Shown: one piece after another, positions 1-8,454 of the stretch | How positions within the stretch are numbered: position 1 is the first letter of the stretch | How the letters are laid out: every line of letters starts with the position of its first letter | Assembly (NCBI RefSeq): GCF_000300005.1 | Contig: NC_018691.1 | Span: forward strand, 1,860,001-1,924,000 | From: Alloalcanivorax dieselolei B5 | GTDB taxonomy: Bacteria; Pseudomonadota; Gammaproteobacteria; Pseudomonadales; Alcanivoracaceae | Length of the DNA stretch: 64,000 nt | Direction of reading: 5' to 3' | Notes under the pieces: model-generated | The model's input: the letters and a program-made list of their open reading frames with translations, nothing else | What the model was told of the DNA's origin: nothing | Databases searched by the model: none | Made by a program: the position numbers and the translations under genes

Positions 1-1339
1 CGGTTTTCACCATCTGCTTGAAACGGCCCCGGTAGTAGACGTTGCCACCGGCGTCTTTCCAGCCGTAGTCGCCGGTGTGGAAGAAGCCTTCGTCGTCCAT
101 GCTCTCGGCGGTTTGCTTCGGCATCTTGTAGTAGCCGAGGAACAGCGACCAGCCGCGCACGCAGATTTCTCCGGGCTCGTCGGCGCCGCATTCCCGGCCG
201 CTTTCCGGGTTCACTATTTTCACTTCGCAGCCGGGGAAAGGGCGGCCGTTGCTGTTCTTGCGCACGACCTCGTCGCTTTCTTCCGGCGGTACCGCCACCG
301 AGGTGCCTTCGGTAAAGCCGTAGTGGTGGGTGACCGAGGTGTGGCCAAAGCCCAGCTCGCGGACTTTGTCGTACCACTCGGGGCCGCAGGCCAGCATGAT
401 GCGGTCGACCTGGCTGACGTCGGTATCGGCGAAGTCCGGGTGCGCCGACATGGCCCGGTAGTGGGTGTCGAAGCCGCCCATGCAGGTGATGCCTTCCTCG
501 CGGATCAGCTTCAGGGCGTGGCCCGCTTCGAAGTAGTCCATCAGCACCGTGGTGGCGCCGAACAAGGCGTTGCCCAGGGTGGTATAGATGCAGCCGCCGA
601 CATGATAGAAGGGCGACATGCCGAGCTGGCGGTCACCGGGTTTCATGCGGAAGGTGGATTGATAAAGGTGCCCGGCGATGGCGACGTTACTGCCGTGGCT
701 GCGCAGCGCCGGTTTCGGGAAGGCGGTGCTGCCGGAGGTGAACAGAATATAGGACGGTGCGCTGGGGGAGAGCCGGGCGAACCAGGCTTCCACTTCCCGT
801 GGCCGCACGTGGGCGCCGGAGTCCATGACATCGTTGAAGTCGAAGCAGCCGTCGTGGGTTTGGCCCGCCGGGCTCAGCGTCACCACGGTTTTCAGATGGG
901 GGAAGCGTTGGCTGTGCAGGAAGCCCGGCGCGGCAGTGGCCAGTTCCGGCAGCAGTTCGGAGAACAGGGCCAGGTAGTCCACGTCGCGGAATTCGTCCAT
1001 GGTCACCAGTGCCTTGACGTCGGCGCAGTGCAGCACGTGTTCCAGTTCCTGACGGCGGAACGTCACGTTGATCGGCACGATCACCGCGCCCAGCAGGCTG
1101 ATGGCGTAGGACAGATAGAACCATTCCGGCCGGCCGCCGATCAGGGTGGCCACGTGATCGCCGGGCCCGATACCCAGGTTGCTCAGTCCCTTGGCCAACG
1201 CGCAGGCCCGTTGGTATTGCTGTGCGAAGGTGATCGACTCTCCGTGATAACGCAGTGCGACGCCGTCCGGCCAGTGCTCGGCCGCGTCCCGGGCCGCGTC
1301 GGGAATGGTTTTGTGCAACAGAGACGGCTCGCTGGCCAT
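1..1339 (-). CDS. AMP-binding acyl-CoA synthetase (partial, C-terminus beyond window)
   Basis: The minus strand is open from an ATG at 1337-1339 to the left edge, giving 446 residues of an ANL-superfamily adenylating enzyme that activates a carboxylic (probably fatty) acid to an acyl-CoA via acyl-AMP. The phosphate-binding loop reads ILFTSGSTAFPK. An acyl-substrate region with HYGFTEGTSVAVP follows, and the late motif HTGDYGWKDAGG with GRFKQMVKT marks the hinge before the C-terminal lid, which is missing only because the window ends. There is an AGGAGA-like ribosome site just upstream of the start. Substrate chain length cannot be told from the sequence. The gene reads away from galE and the two are separated by a REP-bearing gap. 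Confidence 0.88.
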   Translation of the reverse strand, partial: MASEPSLLHKTIPDAARDAAEHWPDGVALRYHGESITFAQQYQRACALAKGLSNLGIGPGDHVATLIGGRPEWFYLSYAISLLGAVIVPINVTFRRQELEHVLHCADVKALVTMDEFRDVDYLALFSELLPELATAAPGFLHSQRFPHLKTVVTLSPAGQTHDGCFDFNDVMDSGAHVRPREVEAWFARLSPSAPSYILFTSGSTAFPKPALRSHGSNVAIAGHLYQSTFRMKPGDRQLGMSPFYHVGGCIYTTLGNALFGATTVLMDYFEAGHALKLIREEGITCMGGFDTHYRAMSAHPDFADTDVSQVDRIMLACGPEWYDKVRELGFGHTSVTHHYGFTEGTSVAVPPEESDEVVRKNSNGRPFPGCEVKIVNPESGRECGADEPGEICVRGWSLFLGYYKMPKQTAESMDDEGFFHTGDYGWKDAGGNVYYRGRFKQMVKT

Positions 1340-1446
1340 GATCGGTTCTCCTTGTTGGCGGGGGGGCAGGCTCGACTGACCGGTCAGCCTAGAACGGGCA
1401 CCACTCCTGTTCTTGCGTCAACTGGCTAGACGTATGCGGGCTTCCA

Positions 1447-1520
1447 CTGTGGGAAGCTGCCTTGGCAGCGAATGGGGTCTCGGTCTCCCAAGTACTTCGT
1501 TTGCAAGCAAGTTCCCACAG
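1447..1520. repeat. REP palindrome, diverged pair
   Basis: Two inverted half-elements, CTGTGGGAAGCTGCC near the left and its counterpart ending TTCCCACAG on the right, form an imperfect palindrome upstream of galE. This is the most diverged member of the REP family that recurs through the window. Confidence 0.75.
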
Positions 1521-1606
1521 CGGCTTCGTGGCCCTCTCCGTGGGAAACGATTAAGGTAGCAACCACTCCATGCATCCAGGACGCGTACGAAGGAGAAGGA
1601 ATCAAT

Positions 1607-2620
1607 ATGGCGATGGTATTGGTCACCGGCGGTGCCGGTTATATCGGCTCTCACACGGTATTGTTGCTGCTGGAAGCGGGCCATCGGGTGGTGGTGGTGG
1701 ATAACTTCAGCAACAGCAGTGCGGAATCGCTGCGCCGGGTGGAAGCACTGACGGGCAAGAGCGTGGCGCTGGTGGAAGGGGATATCCGTGACGGCGGGCT
1801 TATGGAGCAGGTGTTGCGGGATCACCAGGTGGAAGCGGTGGTGCATTTCGCCGGCCTGAAGGCGGTGGGGGAATCCGTGGCTCAGCCGCTGCGCTATTAC
1901 GATTGCAACGTGGTGGGCACGATTCGCTTGCTGGAGGCGATGGACAATGTGGGTGTGCGTCGTTTGGTGTTCAGCTCTTCCGCCACTGTCTATGGTGACC
2001 CGGCCACGGTGCCGATCCGTGAGGATTTTCCACTCAGTGCCACCAATCCCTATGGCGCCACCAAGCTCCACATCGAGAATATGCTGCGCGATCTTTATCG
2101 TGCCGAGCCATCCTGGGGGCTGGCGTTGCTGCGCTATTTCAACCCGGTGGGGGCGCATGAGAGCGGCCGCATCGGTGAAGATCCCAACGGCGAGCCGAAT
2201 AACCTGATGCCTTATATCGCCCAGGTAGCGGTGGGCAAGCGTGAGAAACTGCGTGTATTCGGCGGCGATTACAACACGCCGGACGGCACCGGCGTGCGGG
2301 ATTATATCCACGTCATGGATCTGGCCCAGGGCCACTTGGCGGCGCTGGAGGCGCTGACCGGCCCCGGGCTGATCACCACCAATCTGGGTACCGGCCAGGG
2401 TTACAGTGTGCTGGATATGGTGCAGGCCTTTGCCCGCGCCAGCGGTCGCGACATTCCTTACGATATCGTCGAGCGCCGGCCCGGTGACGTGGCGGTGTGC
2501 TACGCGGACCCCGCCCATGCGGAGCGGGTTCTGGGCTGGAAAGCTACCCGTGGCGTGGACGCCATGTGCGCGGATCACTGGCGCTGGCAGCAGAGTAATC
2601 CCGAGGGCTATCGCTGCTAA
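1607..2620 (+). CDS. galE: UDP-glucose 4-epimerase
   Basis: This 337-residue protein interconverts UDP-glucose and UDP-galactose in the cytoplasm using bound NAD. It is an extended short-chain dehydrogenase: the N-terminus has the NAD-binding glycine motif [10 protein letters not shown], the catalytic serine lies in SSSATVYG, and the YxxxK pair is in NPYGATK near residue 150. The length is normal for GalE. The ATG at 1607 is chosen over upstream in-frame codons because it follows AAGGAGAAGGA and leaves the Rossmann fold at the extreme N-terminus, as in the family. UDP-galactose made here is the substrate of the UDP-galactopyranose mutase encoded at 20995, so the gene plausibly feeds the polysaccharide island. 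A REP element follows the stop. Confidence 0.96.
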   Translation: MAMVLVTGGAGYIGSHTVLLLLEAGHRVVVVDNFSNSSAESLRRVEALTGKSVALVEGDIRDGGLMEQVLRDHQVEAVVHFAGLKAVGESVAQPLRYYDCNVVGTIRLLEAMDNVGVRRLVFSSSATVYGDPATVPIREDFPLSATNPYGATKLHIENMLRDLYRAEPSWGLALLRYFNPVGAHESGRIGEDPNGEPNNLMPYIAQVAVGKREKLRVFGGDYNTPDGTGVRDYIHVMDLAQGHLAALEALTGPGLITTNLGTGQGYSVLDMVQAFARASGRDIPYDIVERRPGDVAVCYADPAHAERVLGWKATRGVDAMCADHWRWQQSNPEGYRC

Positions 2621-2652
2621 AGCAGCTTCCCACAGACCGGACCACGAAGCCG

Positions 2653-2723
2653 CTGTAGGAGCTTGCCCTGCAAGCGATTGGGCTTCACGTCAAAAGATTC
2701 GCTTGCAGGGCAAGCTCCTACAG
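2653..2723. repeat. REP/BIME palindrome
   Basis: CTGTAGGAGCTTGCCCTGC and its inverted partner ending GGGCAAGCTCCTACAG enclose a 30-base spacer. A further half-element (CAGCTTCCCACAG) lies at about 2624-2636, overlapping the end of the galE region. The whole block, flanks included, is nearly repeated at 62639-62753. Confidence 0.9.
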
Positions 2724-2829
2724 TGGCCTTGTAGCGATCTCGAGGGCAGCAGCAATGTAATCCCGCTGGCGTGTGGTGCGGGTCGGTGATACAAGGAAAG
2801 GACGCTTTGACCAGACCAAGGAGGTTGTC

Positions 2830-3444
2830 ATGACGCGTTCATTGGGGATTCTGGGAGCCGGGGGGCACGGCAAAGTCATCGCCGATACCGCCATTGCGTC
2901 CGGGTGGCGCAAGATCGCTTTTTACGATGACGCCTGGCCCAAGAAGCAGACCAACGGGCGCTGGCAGGTTTCCGGGCGCAGCGGCGAACTGCTGGAGGAA
3001 ATCGGCGCCATGGATTCGGTGACCGTCGGTATCGGACGCAATAATGTCCGCTTGCAGAAACTGTCGGAATTGCTGGAGTCGGGGGCGACCCTGGCGACCA
3101 TCGTTCATCCCCATGCGTCGGTGAGCCGGTTCGCGGAGATGGGCGCCGGCAGCGTGGTCTTCGCCAGCGCCGTGGTCAACGTGGATTGCGTGCTGGGCAT
3201 GGGCTGCATCGTCAATACCGGGGCCACGGTGGATCGGGATTGCCGGCTGGCCGCTTGTGTCCATGTCTGTCCCGGCGTGCATCTGGCCAGTGACGTGACC
3301 GTGGGGGAGGGCAGTTTCATTGGTATCGGCGCGGTGGTGAAGGAGGGGGTCACCATTGGCGCGAACGTGGTGGTGGGCGCGGGGGCCGTGGTGCTGCACG
3401 ATGTGCCCGACGGCCTCACCGTCATGGGCGTGCCGGCGCGATAA
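2830..3444 (+). CDS. NeuD/PglD-family sugar O/N-acyltransferase
   Basis: A 204-residue protein of the PglD/NeuD family, which transfers acetyl groups to sugars in surface-glycan synthesis. Residues 1-80 form the small Rossmann-like sugar-binding domain (GILGAGGHGKVIADT). The rest is a left-handed beta-helix of hexapeptide repeats ending VMGVPAR. The ATG at 2830 follows AAGGAGG with ideal spacing; an in-frame start at 2773 has no such site. In PglD the catalytic base is a histidine in the segment equivalent to VDRDC here (NTGATVDRDCRLA). In this protein that position is arginine, so activity may be lost or altered. The gene is followed 18 bases later by a DUF218 protein and is probably co-transcribed with it. 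Confidence 0.85.
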   Translation: MTRSLGILGAGGHGKVIADTAIASGWRKIAFYDDAWPKKQTNGRWQVSGRSGELLEEIGAMDSVTVGIGRNNVRLQKLSELLESGATLATIVHPHASVSRFAEMGAGSVVFASAVVNVDCVLGMGCIVNTGATVDRDCRLAACVHVCPGVHLASDVTVGEGSFIGIGAVVKEGVTIGANVVVGAGAVVLHDVPDGLTVMGVPAR

Positions 3445-3462
3445 GGAGCCCGTTTTCCCCCG

Positions 3463-4239
3463 ATGAGTCTGGATACTTTTCAATGGGCCAAGGTCGTGGC
3501 CTCATTGGCGATGCCGGTGTCGCCAGTATTGCTGCTTTTGATCTGCGGTACCGTGTTGTTGTGGTGGGGGCGGGCGCGCCGTTGGGCGCTGGCCATGATC
3601 ACCACGGGCACGGCGCTGCTGCTGCTGTTCTCCCTGCCGGGCACCGCCCGCTGGCTCGGCGGCCCTCTTGAGCATGCCTACCCGCCACTGACCACGCCGC
3701 CACCGGCGTCCTGGGTGGTGGTGCTGGGCGGCGGCGCGCTGGACGATCCTGCCTTGCCGCCACCTTCCCGATTACGAGCCCATTCCCTGGCCCGCCTGGC
3801 CGAAGGGGTACGCCAGTTCCAGCTGCAGCCCTCGGCGAAGCTGATTGTATCCGGGGGCGCCCCGGACACCACCCCGGACACCGTGACTTCGGCGGATGCC
3901 ATGGCGGTGGTGGCGACGGCCTGGGGCGTGCCGGAGGAAGCGATCTGGCGCTCCCGGGATGCGCTGAATACGGAGCAGGAGGCCCGGGCGGTGGCGCGCT
4001 GGGTGCCGCCGGAAGAGCGGGTGATCCTGGTGACGTCGGCATTACACATGCCGAGGGCGCTGGCGCAGTTTCGCCAACATGGCATTAATGCAGTGCCGGC
4101 GCCGGCCGGGCCCTACTGGACACCAGGGCTGGGGCGGGCGCACTGGGGCGATCGCTTGCCGGGGGCGGAGCCGCTCTATGTGCTGGAACTGAGCTGGTGG
4201 GAGAGGCTGGGTGCCTGGTGGCAGCGGCACTCGGGGTAG
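3463..4239 (+). CDS. DUF218/YdcF-ElyC-type membrane protein
   Basis: A 258-residue protein with two N-terminal membrane helices (about residues 15-35 and 42-60) followed by a DUF218 domain. Characteristic pieces are WVVVLGGG, a central LIVSGG and the VTSALHMPRALAQF motif near the C-terminal third. Members of this family (ElyC, SanA, YdcF) affect envelope polysaccharide and undecaprenyl-phosphate homeostasis, but the biochemical reaction is not settled. It sits directly after a glycan acyltransferase and before a nucleotide-sugar dehydratase, consistent with an envelope role. The start has a modest AAGGAG-like site overlapping the previous stop region. Confidence 0.82.
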   Translation: MSLDTFQWAKVVASLAMPVSPVLLLLICGTVLLWWGRARRWALAMITTGTALLLLFSLPGTARWLGGPLEHAYPPLTTPPPASWVVVLGGGALDDPALPPPSRLRAHSLARLAEGVRQFQLQPSAKLIVSGGAPDTTPDTVTSADAMAVVATAWGVPEEAIWRSRDALNTEQEARAVARWVPPEERVILVTSALHMPRALAQFRQHGINAVPAPAGPYWTPGLGRAHWGDRLPGAEPLYVLELSWWERLGAWWQRHSG

Positions 4240-4271
4240 TTTAAGTGGTATACGGAAATATGAAATAAAAT

Positions 4272-4290
4272 GCGCCTCTAAAAGAGGCGC
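4272..4290. terminator. hairpin, possible terminator after the DUF218 gene
   Basis: GCGCCTCT-AAA-AGAGGCGC is a perfect 8-bp stem. On the plus strand it is not followed by a U-run. On the minus strand the hairpin is followed by ATTTTATTTC. It may therefore act poorly for the plus-strand gene, and the assignment is tentative. Confidence 0.4.
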
Positions 4291-4730
4291 GGAATGCGAA
4301 ATCAAAAGGAGATAATGTCGTAAAGAAAGCTTTGATCATCACGCTCCGGCCACATCCATGTTGTTGCTCATCCATTGCGCGATAATTCGAGCATGCCGTG
4401 TCACTTCGCCGATTACAATTACCAAATGTTGCGGAGTGTTGCTCCATGAGAGGATGGTGCTCTTTCCCCTGTTACAAAAATGTCGCTTTCGAGTACTTCC
4501 CTGGGTATTAAACCTGCTATTATATCGCCCCTTCGTCAGAAGGAATTGGCCAGGCGTTGTCAATCCCCTGAATGGGGGATTTTCCTGCTCAGCCGGCTGC
4601 TGTAAAAACGTTAAATTATTGCAAAAACAGCAGGGCGTCGTGGGTGTGTCACACCGAGTGTCATGCATTCACATTTACACTCCGTTTACCTAACGCGTGA
4701 ACTATAAAACGTTACGCGCGGGCCTGGAAG

Positions 4731-4746
4731 TGTGACTTGTATCACA
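4731..4746. promoter_or_regulatory. CRP/Vfr-like binding site
   Basis: TGTGACTTGTATCACA is an exact TGTGA-N6-TCACA palindrome, the consensus of the cAMP-receptor protein family, placed 50 bases before the ATG of the WbpM-like gene. A -10-like GATAAT lies at 4748-4753. If that hexamer is used, the site would sit between the -35 and -10 regions, a position more typical of repression. Confidence 0.6.
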
Positions 4747-4795
4747 TGATAATGGCTCTCTTTCGTTGACATTGAGACGACTAAGGACAGGTCCT

Positions 4796-6772
4796 ATGCA
4801 TACCGCTTCTTCACCGCTGCACAGTGCTGTGGCTCGGGTGCTCAAATGCTCCCGTTGGCAGAAAAGAGCCATTATGCTGATGGCGGACGCGGTGGCACTG
4901 CCGGTGATGTTGTGGACCGCCTACGCCCTGCGCTTCGGCAATCTGTTCCCGCCGATCGAGGACCCCTGGTTATTCCCTCTGACCGTGCTGGTGGGGTTGC
5001 CCGCGCTCTATCTGCTTGGATTTTACCGTTCCATTGTCCGTTACCTCGGCGCGGAGGTGGCTTGGTCGGTGGTGCTTGGCATGACCGCCACGGTGGTGGT
5101 TTTAGCGAGCCTCTCCTATATGGTGCCGGCGATGGTGCCGCGGTCCGTGTTTTTGATTTTCTGGGCCCTGGGTGTGCTGTATCTGGGATCCAGCCGGTTT
5201 TTGGCACGGCGGTTCCTGTACCGGATTATGTCCGGTTATTTTACCACCGAGCCGGTGGCGGTTTATGGTGCCGGTGGCGCCGGAGGACAATTGGTGACCG
5301 CTTTACAACAAGGGCGGGAGCTGCATCCGGTTTTAGTGGTGGATGACGATCCGGGTAAACAGGGCACCTTGCTCTCCGGTGTGCCGGTGGTGGATCGCCT
5401 GACCTTGAAACAGGCGGTGTCGGAAGAACGTATTCGCACCGTGTTGCTGGCGATGCCGAACCTGTCCCGGCAGCGCCGCATGGCGGTGGTCAGCTGGCTG
5501 GAGAAGCTGGATGTGCGGGTACAGACCGTACCGGCCTTCGCCGATATCGCCAGCGGCAAGGCGCGCCTGGAAGAGATTCAGGATGTCGCCATCGAGGATC
5601 TGTTGGGTCGCGACGCGGTGCCGCCGCGGCTGGATCTGCTGAGCCGCTGTATCAGCGGTAAACATGTGATGGTGACCGGCGCCGGCGGCTCCATCGGTTC
5701 CGAGTTGTGCCGCCAGATTCTGAAGTTGAACCCAAGCCGCTTGGTGTTGCTGGAGCAGAGCGAGGTGGCGCTGTACGACATTGAGCGGGAACTGGGCGGG
5801 GTGCTGCGCGAGAGCGGTAAGGACATCGAGTTGGTGCCGATGCTGGGCTCAGTGGTGAACCGGGGTCTGGTGAAGAGCCTGTGCCAGGAACAGCGCATTG
5901 ATACCCTTTACCATGCGGCTGCCTACAAGCACGTTCCCATTGTCGAGGCCAACCCGGACGCCGGGGTGCGCAACAACATTATCGGCACCCTGGCCGCCGC
6001 CGAAGGGGCACGGGATGCCGGTGTTCGCCATTTTATTCTGATTTCCACCGACAAGGCGGTACGGCCCACCAACGTGATGGGGGCCACCAAACGCTTTGCC
6101 GAGCTGGTACTGCAGGCCCTGGCCAGCACCACTGACAACACCATTTTCTCCATGGTGCGGTTCGGTAACGTGCTGGGTTCTTCCGGGTCGGTGGTGCCGT
6201 TGTTCCGCAAGCAGATCATGCAGGGCGGCCCGGTGACGGTGACTCATCCGGACGTGATCCGTTACTTCATGACCATTCCCGAGGCGGCCCAACTGGTGAT
6301 TCAGGCCGGTGCCATGGCCAAGGGCGGCGAGGTGTTCGTGCTCGATATGGGCGAGCCGGTACGGATCATGGATCTGGCCACCACCATGATTCGCCTGATG
6401 GGGATGAGTGTTCGCGACACCACCAACCCGGACGGCGATATCGAAGTGGTGTTCTCCGGTCTGCGTCCCGGTGAAAAGCTGTATGAGGAACTGCTGATCG
6501 GTGAGTGCTCCATCGAAACCGAGCATGAGATGATCATGCAGGCCCATGAGGAGAAACTGACGCCGGCCGAGATCCAAGAGGCTTTGGATCGTTTCCGTAC
6601 CGCGCTGGAACGCGGCGATCAGGATGCCCTGCGTGCTCTGCTGCGCGCTTATGTGAACGGCTACCAGCCACGTCAGGATGATGACGATGACGCGCTGGTT
6701 CTACAGCCGACCGCCGATCAGGCTGTCCACAAGAAAGCGGCTCCCTACAAGGCGCCTTCGCCGACGCACTGA
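4796..6772 (+). CDS. membrane-anchored nucleotide-sugar 4,6-dehydratase (WbpM/CapD type)
   Basis: A 658-residue polytopic enzyme of the WbpM/FlaA1-long family, which converts UDP-GlcNAc to the 4-keto-6-deoxy intermediate used for sugars such as QuiNAc or FucNAc. Four membrane helices occupy roughly residues 20-135. A first Rossmann-like domain (VYGAGGAGGQL, near residue 155) and a second NAD-binding domain (VTGAGGSIGSEL, near 290) follow. The catalytic region contains STDKAVRPTNVMGATK, with methionine where short-chain dehydrogenases have tyrosine, as in the large dehydratases of this family. The ATG at 4796 follows AAGGACAGG. It is normal length for WbpM and stands alone between a long regulated leader and a REP element. 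Confidence 0.92.
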   Translation: MHTASSPLHSAVARVLKCSRWQKRAIMLMADAVALPVMLWTAYALRFGNLFPPIEDPWLFPLTVLVGLPALYLLGFYRSIVRYLGAEVAWSVVLGMTATVVVLASLSYMVPAMVPRSVFLIFWALGVLYLGSSRFLARRFLYRIMSGYFTTEPVAVYGAGGAGGQLVTALQQGRELHPVLVVDDDPGKQGTLLSGVPVVDRLTLKQAVSEERIRTVLLAMPNLSRQRRMAVVSWLEKLDVRVQTVPAFADIASGKARLEEIQDVAIEDLLGRDAVPPRLDLLSRCISGKHVMVTGAGGSIGSELCRQILKLNPSRLVLLEQSEVALYDIERELGGVLRESGKDIELVPMLGSVVNRGLVKSLCQEQRIDTLYHAAAYKHVPIVEANPDAGVRNNIIGTLAAAEGARDAGVRHFILISTDKAVRPTNVMGATKRFAELVLQALASTTDNTIFSMVRFGNVLGSSGSVVPLFRKQIMQGGPVTVTHPDVIRYFMTIPEAAQLVIQAGAMAKGGEVFVLDMGEPVRIMDLATTMIRLMGMSVRDTTNPDGDIEVVFSGLRPGEKLYEELLIGECSIETEHEMIMQAHEEKLTPAEIQEALDRFRTALERGDQDALRALLRAYVNGYQPRQDDDDDALVLQPTADQAVHKKAAPYKAPSPTH

Positions 6773-6800
6773 GTTCCTTCAATCTTTTCTCGAGCCGCTG

Positions 6801-6873
6801 CTGTAGGAGCCTGCCCTGCAGGCGAATCTTTTGGGCCTGAAGCCCAATTCGCCTGCAGGGCAGGCTCCTACAG
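6801..6873. repeat. REP/BIME palindrome
   Basis: CTGTAGGAGCCTGCCCTGC pairs with an inverted copy ending GGGCAGGCTCCTACAG across a short spacer. It lies between the convergent ends of the dehydratase gene and the MocR-type gene, where it may also stop transcription. Confidence 0.9.
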
Positions 6874-6903
6874 CGGCTGAGAAACAAGCCGTCGAAAGGG
6901 CGA

Positions 6904-8295
6904 TCACATTCCCAGCGGATCATTCAAAAACCGTATCGCCCGCCGGTCACGGGTATAAGCTACATTGAGCCGCAACCAGGGTGAGACCGTTTCACCGGGT
7001 AGGAACAGATGCCCCGGTGACAGACTGACGCCGGATTGCCGGGCCAGATCCACCAGTTTTTGCGAATCCGCCACGCCCGGATAGCGGGCCCAGATGAACA
7101 TGCCTCCCGCCGGTTCGGAATGAACCTCCCAGCCCGCCGACCGCACCAGGTTGAGGGCGGTGACCATTTGCGCGGAAAGCCGCGTGCGCAGCCGTTCCAC
7201 CAGCTTGCGGTAGGCGCCGTTGTGCAACATGGTCATGACCACCTGCTCGGAGAAACGGGAGGCGGAAATGCTGGTCAGCATTTTGATGTCCACCAGCGGT
7301 TTGATCCGCGCCGACGCCGCGGCGATAAATCCCACCCTCAGTGAACTGGACAGGCTTTTCGAGAAACTGCCGAGGTAGATCACCCGCCTGAGGCCATCGA
7401 GCGCCGCCAGGCGTAATGTCGGCTCATGTTGGAAGTCGGCGTAAATGTCGTCCTCGACGATCTGGAAGTCGTGCCGATCCGCCAGTTGCAGGATGCGGTG
7501 GGCAAAGGTCGGTGCCAGGGTGGTGCCGGTGGGGTTCTGGAACACACTGTTGGTGAAAAACAGTTTGGGTTTGTGGGTCTTGAGCAGATGCGCCATGCGC
7601 TCCGGGTCAGGCCCGCCGGCCAGCCGGGGGACGCCCACTACATGTACCTGCTGCAGCTTCAACAGGCCGAGCAGATTGTAGTAACCCGGCGATTCCACGA
7701 ACACGGTGTCGCCGGGTTTCAGCAACAGCCGCACCAGCAAGTCCAGAGCATGGCTGCCGCCGCCGGTAAGCAGGATCTGCTGGGTGCCGGCGTCGATACC
7801 GAGCAGCCGAAGGCGCTCCCTGATCAGTGAACGCAACTCCGGGGTGCCCAGGGGCGTGCTGTAATCGAGGATGCCGGCACTGTCCTGGCGGGTGACCTGG
7901 CGGATCGCGTAGGAGAGGTCCTCCACTTCCAGCCAACTGCCCGGCAGCCAGCCACAGCCGAGCTTCAGCGTGGAAGCGTCGCTCTGGAACAGGCTCCAGC
8001 GATCATCGGCGACTTCTTCCTCGGCGACCGGCTCGGTGCCGGTCAGCATTCTGGCGGCGCCATCCGCCACGTAGAAGCCGGAGCCGGGCTTGGAACGCAC
8101 CAGTCCCTGGGCCACCAGACGTTCATAGGCTTCAATGGCGGCGTTGCGGCTCACCTGCAGCTCACTGGACAGGCGGCGGATGGACGGCAGCCGGCTGCCG
8201 CCACCGGCGCCGTTGTGCACGATCCAGTGGCGGATCCCGTCTTCGATTTGTAGCGCTATGGGCAGCCCTGAGTCCGGGTCCATATTCAGCTTCAT
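6904..8295 (-). CDS. MocR/PdxR-type GntR regulator with aminotransferase-like domain
   Basis: A 463-residue fusion of a GntR winged helix (about residues 10-78; SRLPSIRRLSSELQVSRNAA and GSGFYVADG) to a fold-type I PLP domain (about 100-463). The domain keeps the aminotransferase landmarks NPTGTT, EDDIYADF and the PLP-binding lysine in GSFSKSLSS at residue 313. Such proteins are transcription factors that sense PLP or an amino compound rather than enzymes, in the cases studied. It is divergent from an MFS exporter whose start is 160 bases away, a common arrangement in which the regulator controls the transporter; that link is inferred. The ligand is unknown. Confidence 0.9.
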   Translation of the reverse strand: MKLNMDPDSGLPIALQIEDGIRHWIVHNGAGGGSRLPSIRRLSSELQVSRNAAIEAYERLVAQGLVRSKPGSGFYVADGAARMLTGTEPVAEEEVADDRWSLFQSDASTLKLGCGWLPGSWLEVEDLSYAIRQVTRQDSAGILDYSTPLGTPELRSLIRERLRLLGIDAGTQQILLTGGGSHALDLLVRLLLKPGDTVFVESPGYYNLLGLLKLQQVHVVGVPRLAGGPDPERMAHLLKTHKPKLFFTNSVFQNPTGTTLAPTFAHRILQLADRHDFQIVEDDIYADFQHEPTLRLAALDGLRRVIYLGSFSKSLSSSLRVGFIAAASARIKPLVDIKMLTSISASRFSEQVVMTMLHNGAYRKLVERLRTRLSAQMVTALNLVRSAGWEVHSEPAGGMFIWARYPGVADSQKLVDLARQSGVSLSPGHLFLPGETVSPWLRLNVAYTRDRRAIRFLNDPLGM

Positions 8296-8454
8296 GCCAA
8301 GTCCTTAACCCGCATAACCGTTACCGGAAAACCCGGAACAGTTCATCGATAACCAGAGCCAAGTGTACCTTACCGTCGAATCCGGCGAATACGACCATGG
8401 TGTGGTCCCGCCCGAGTGAGGCGGCCCCTGTATCCCGTTTTCTCAAGGTCCGTT

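Larger units (their letters stand above)
4240..4795. other. 556-base gene-free leader upstream of the WbpM-like gene
   Basis: No convincing gene is present here. The stretch is AT-rich relative to its neighbours. It holds a perfect 8-bp hairpin at 4272-4290 (GCGCCTCT, loop AAA, AGAGGCGC) whose T-rich tail is on the minus strand side, a second hairpin at 4562-4581 (AATCCCC/GGGGATT) followed by TTCC on the plus strand, and a CRP-like operator at 4731. The length and structure suggest a regulated promoter and leader for the dehydratase gene. Confidence 0.6.

Noticed and set aside
77-1429. A 450-residue plus-strand open frame
   Set aside because: It is the shadow of the minus-strand acyl-CoA synthetase, whose motifs read clearly in the other direction.
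4358-4693. A 111-residue frame in the leader before the WbpM-like gene
   Set aside because: No ribosome site, no plausible domain, and it runs through hairpins; more likely regulatory DNA.
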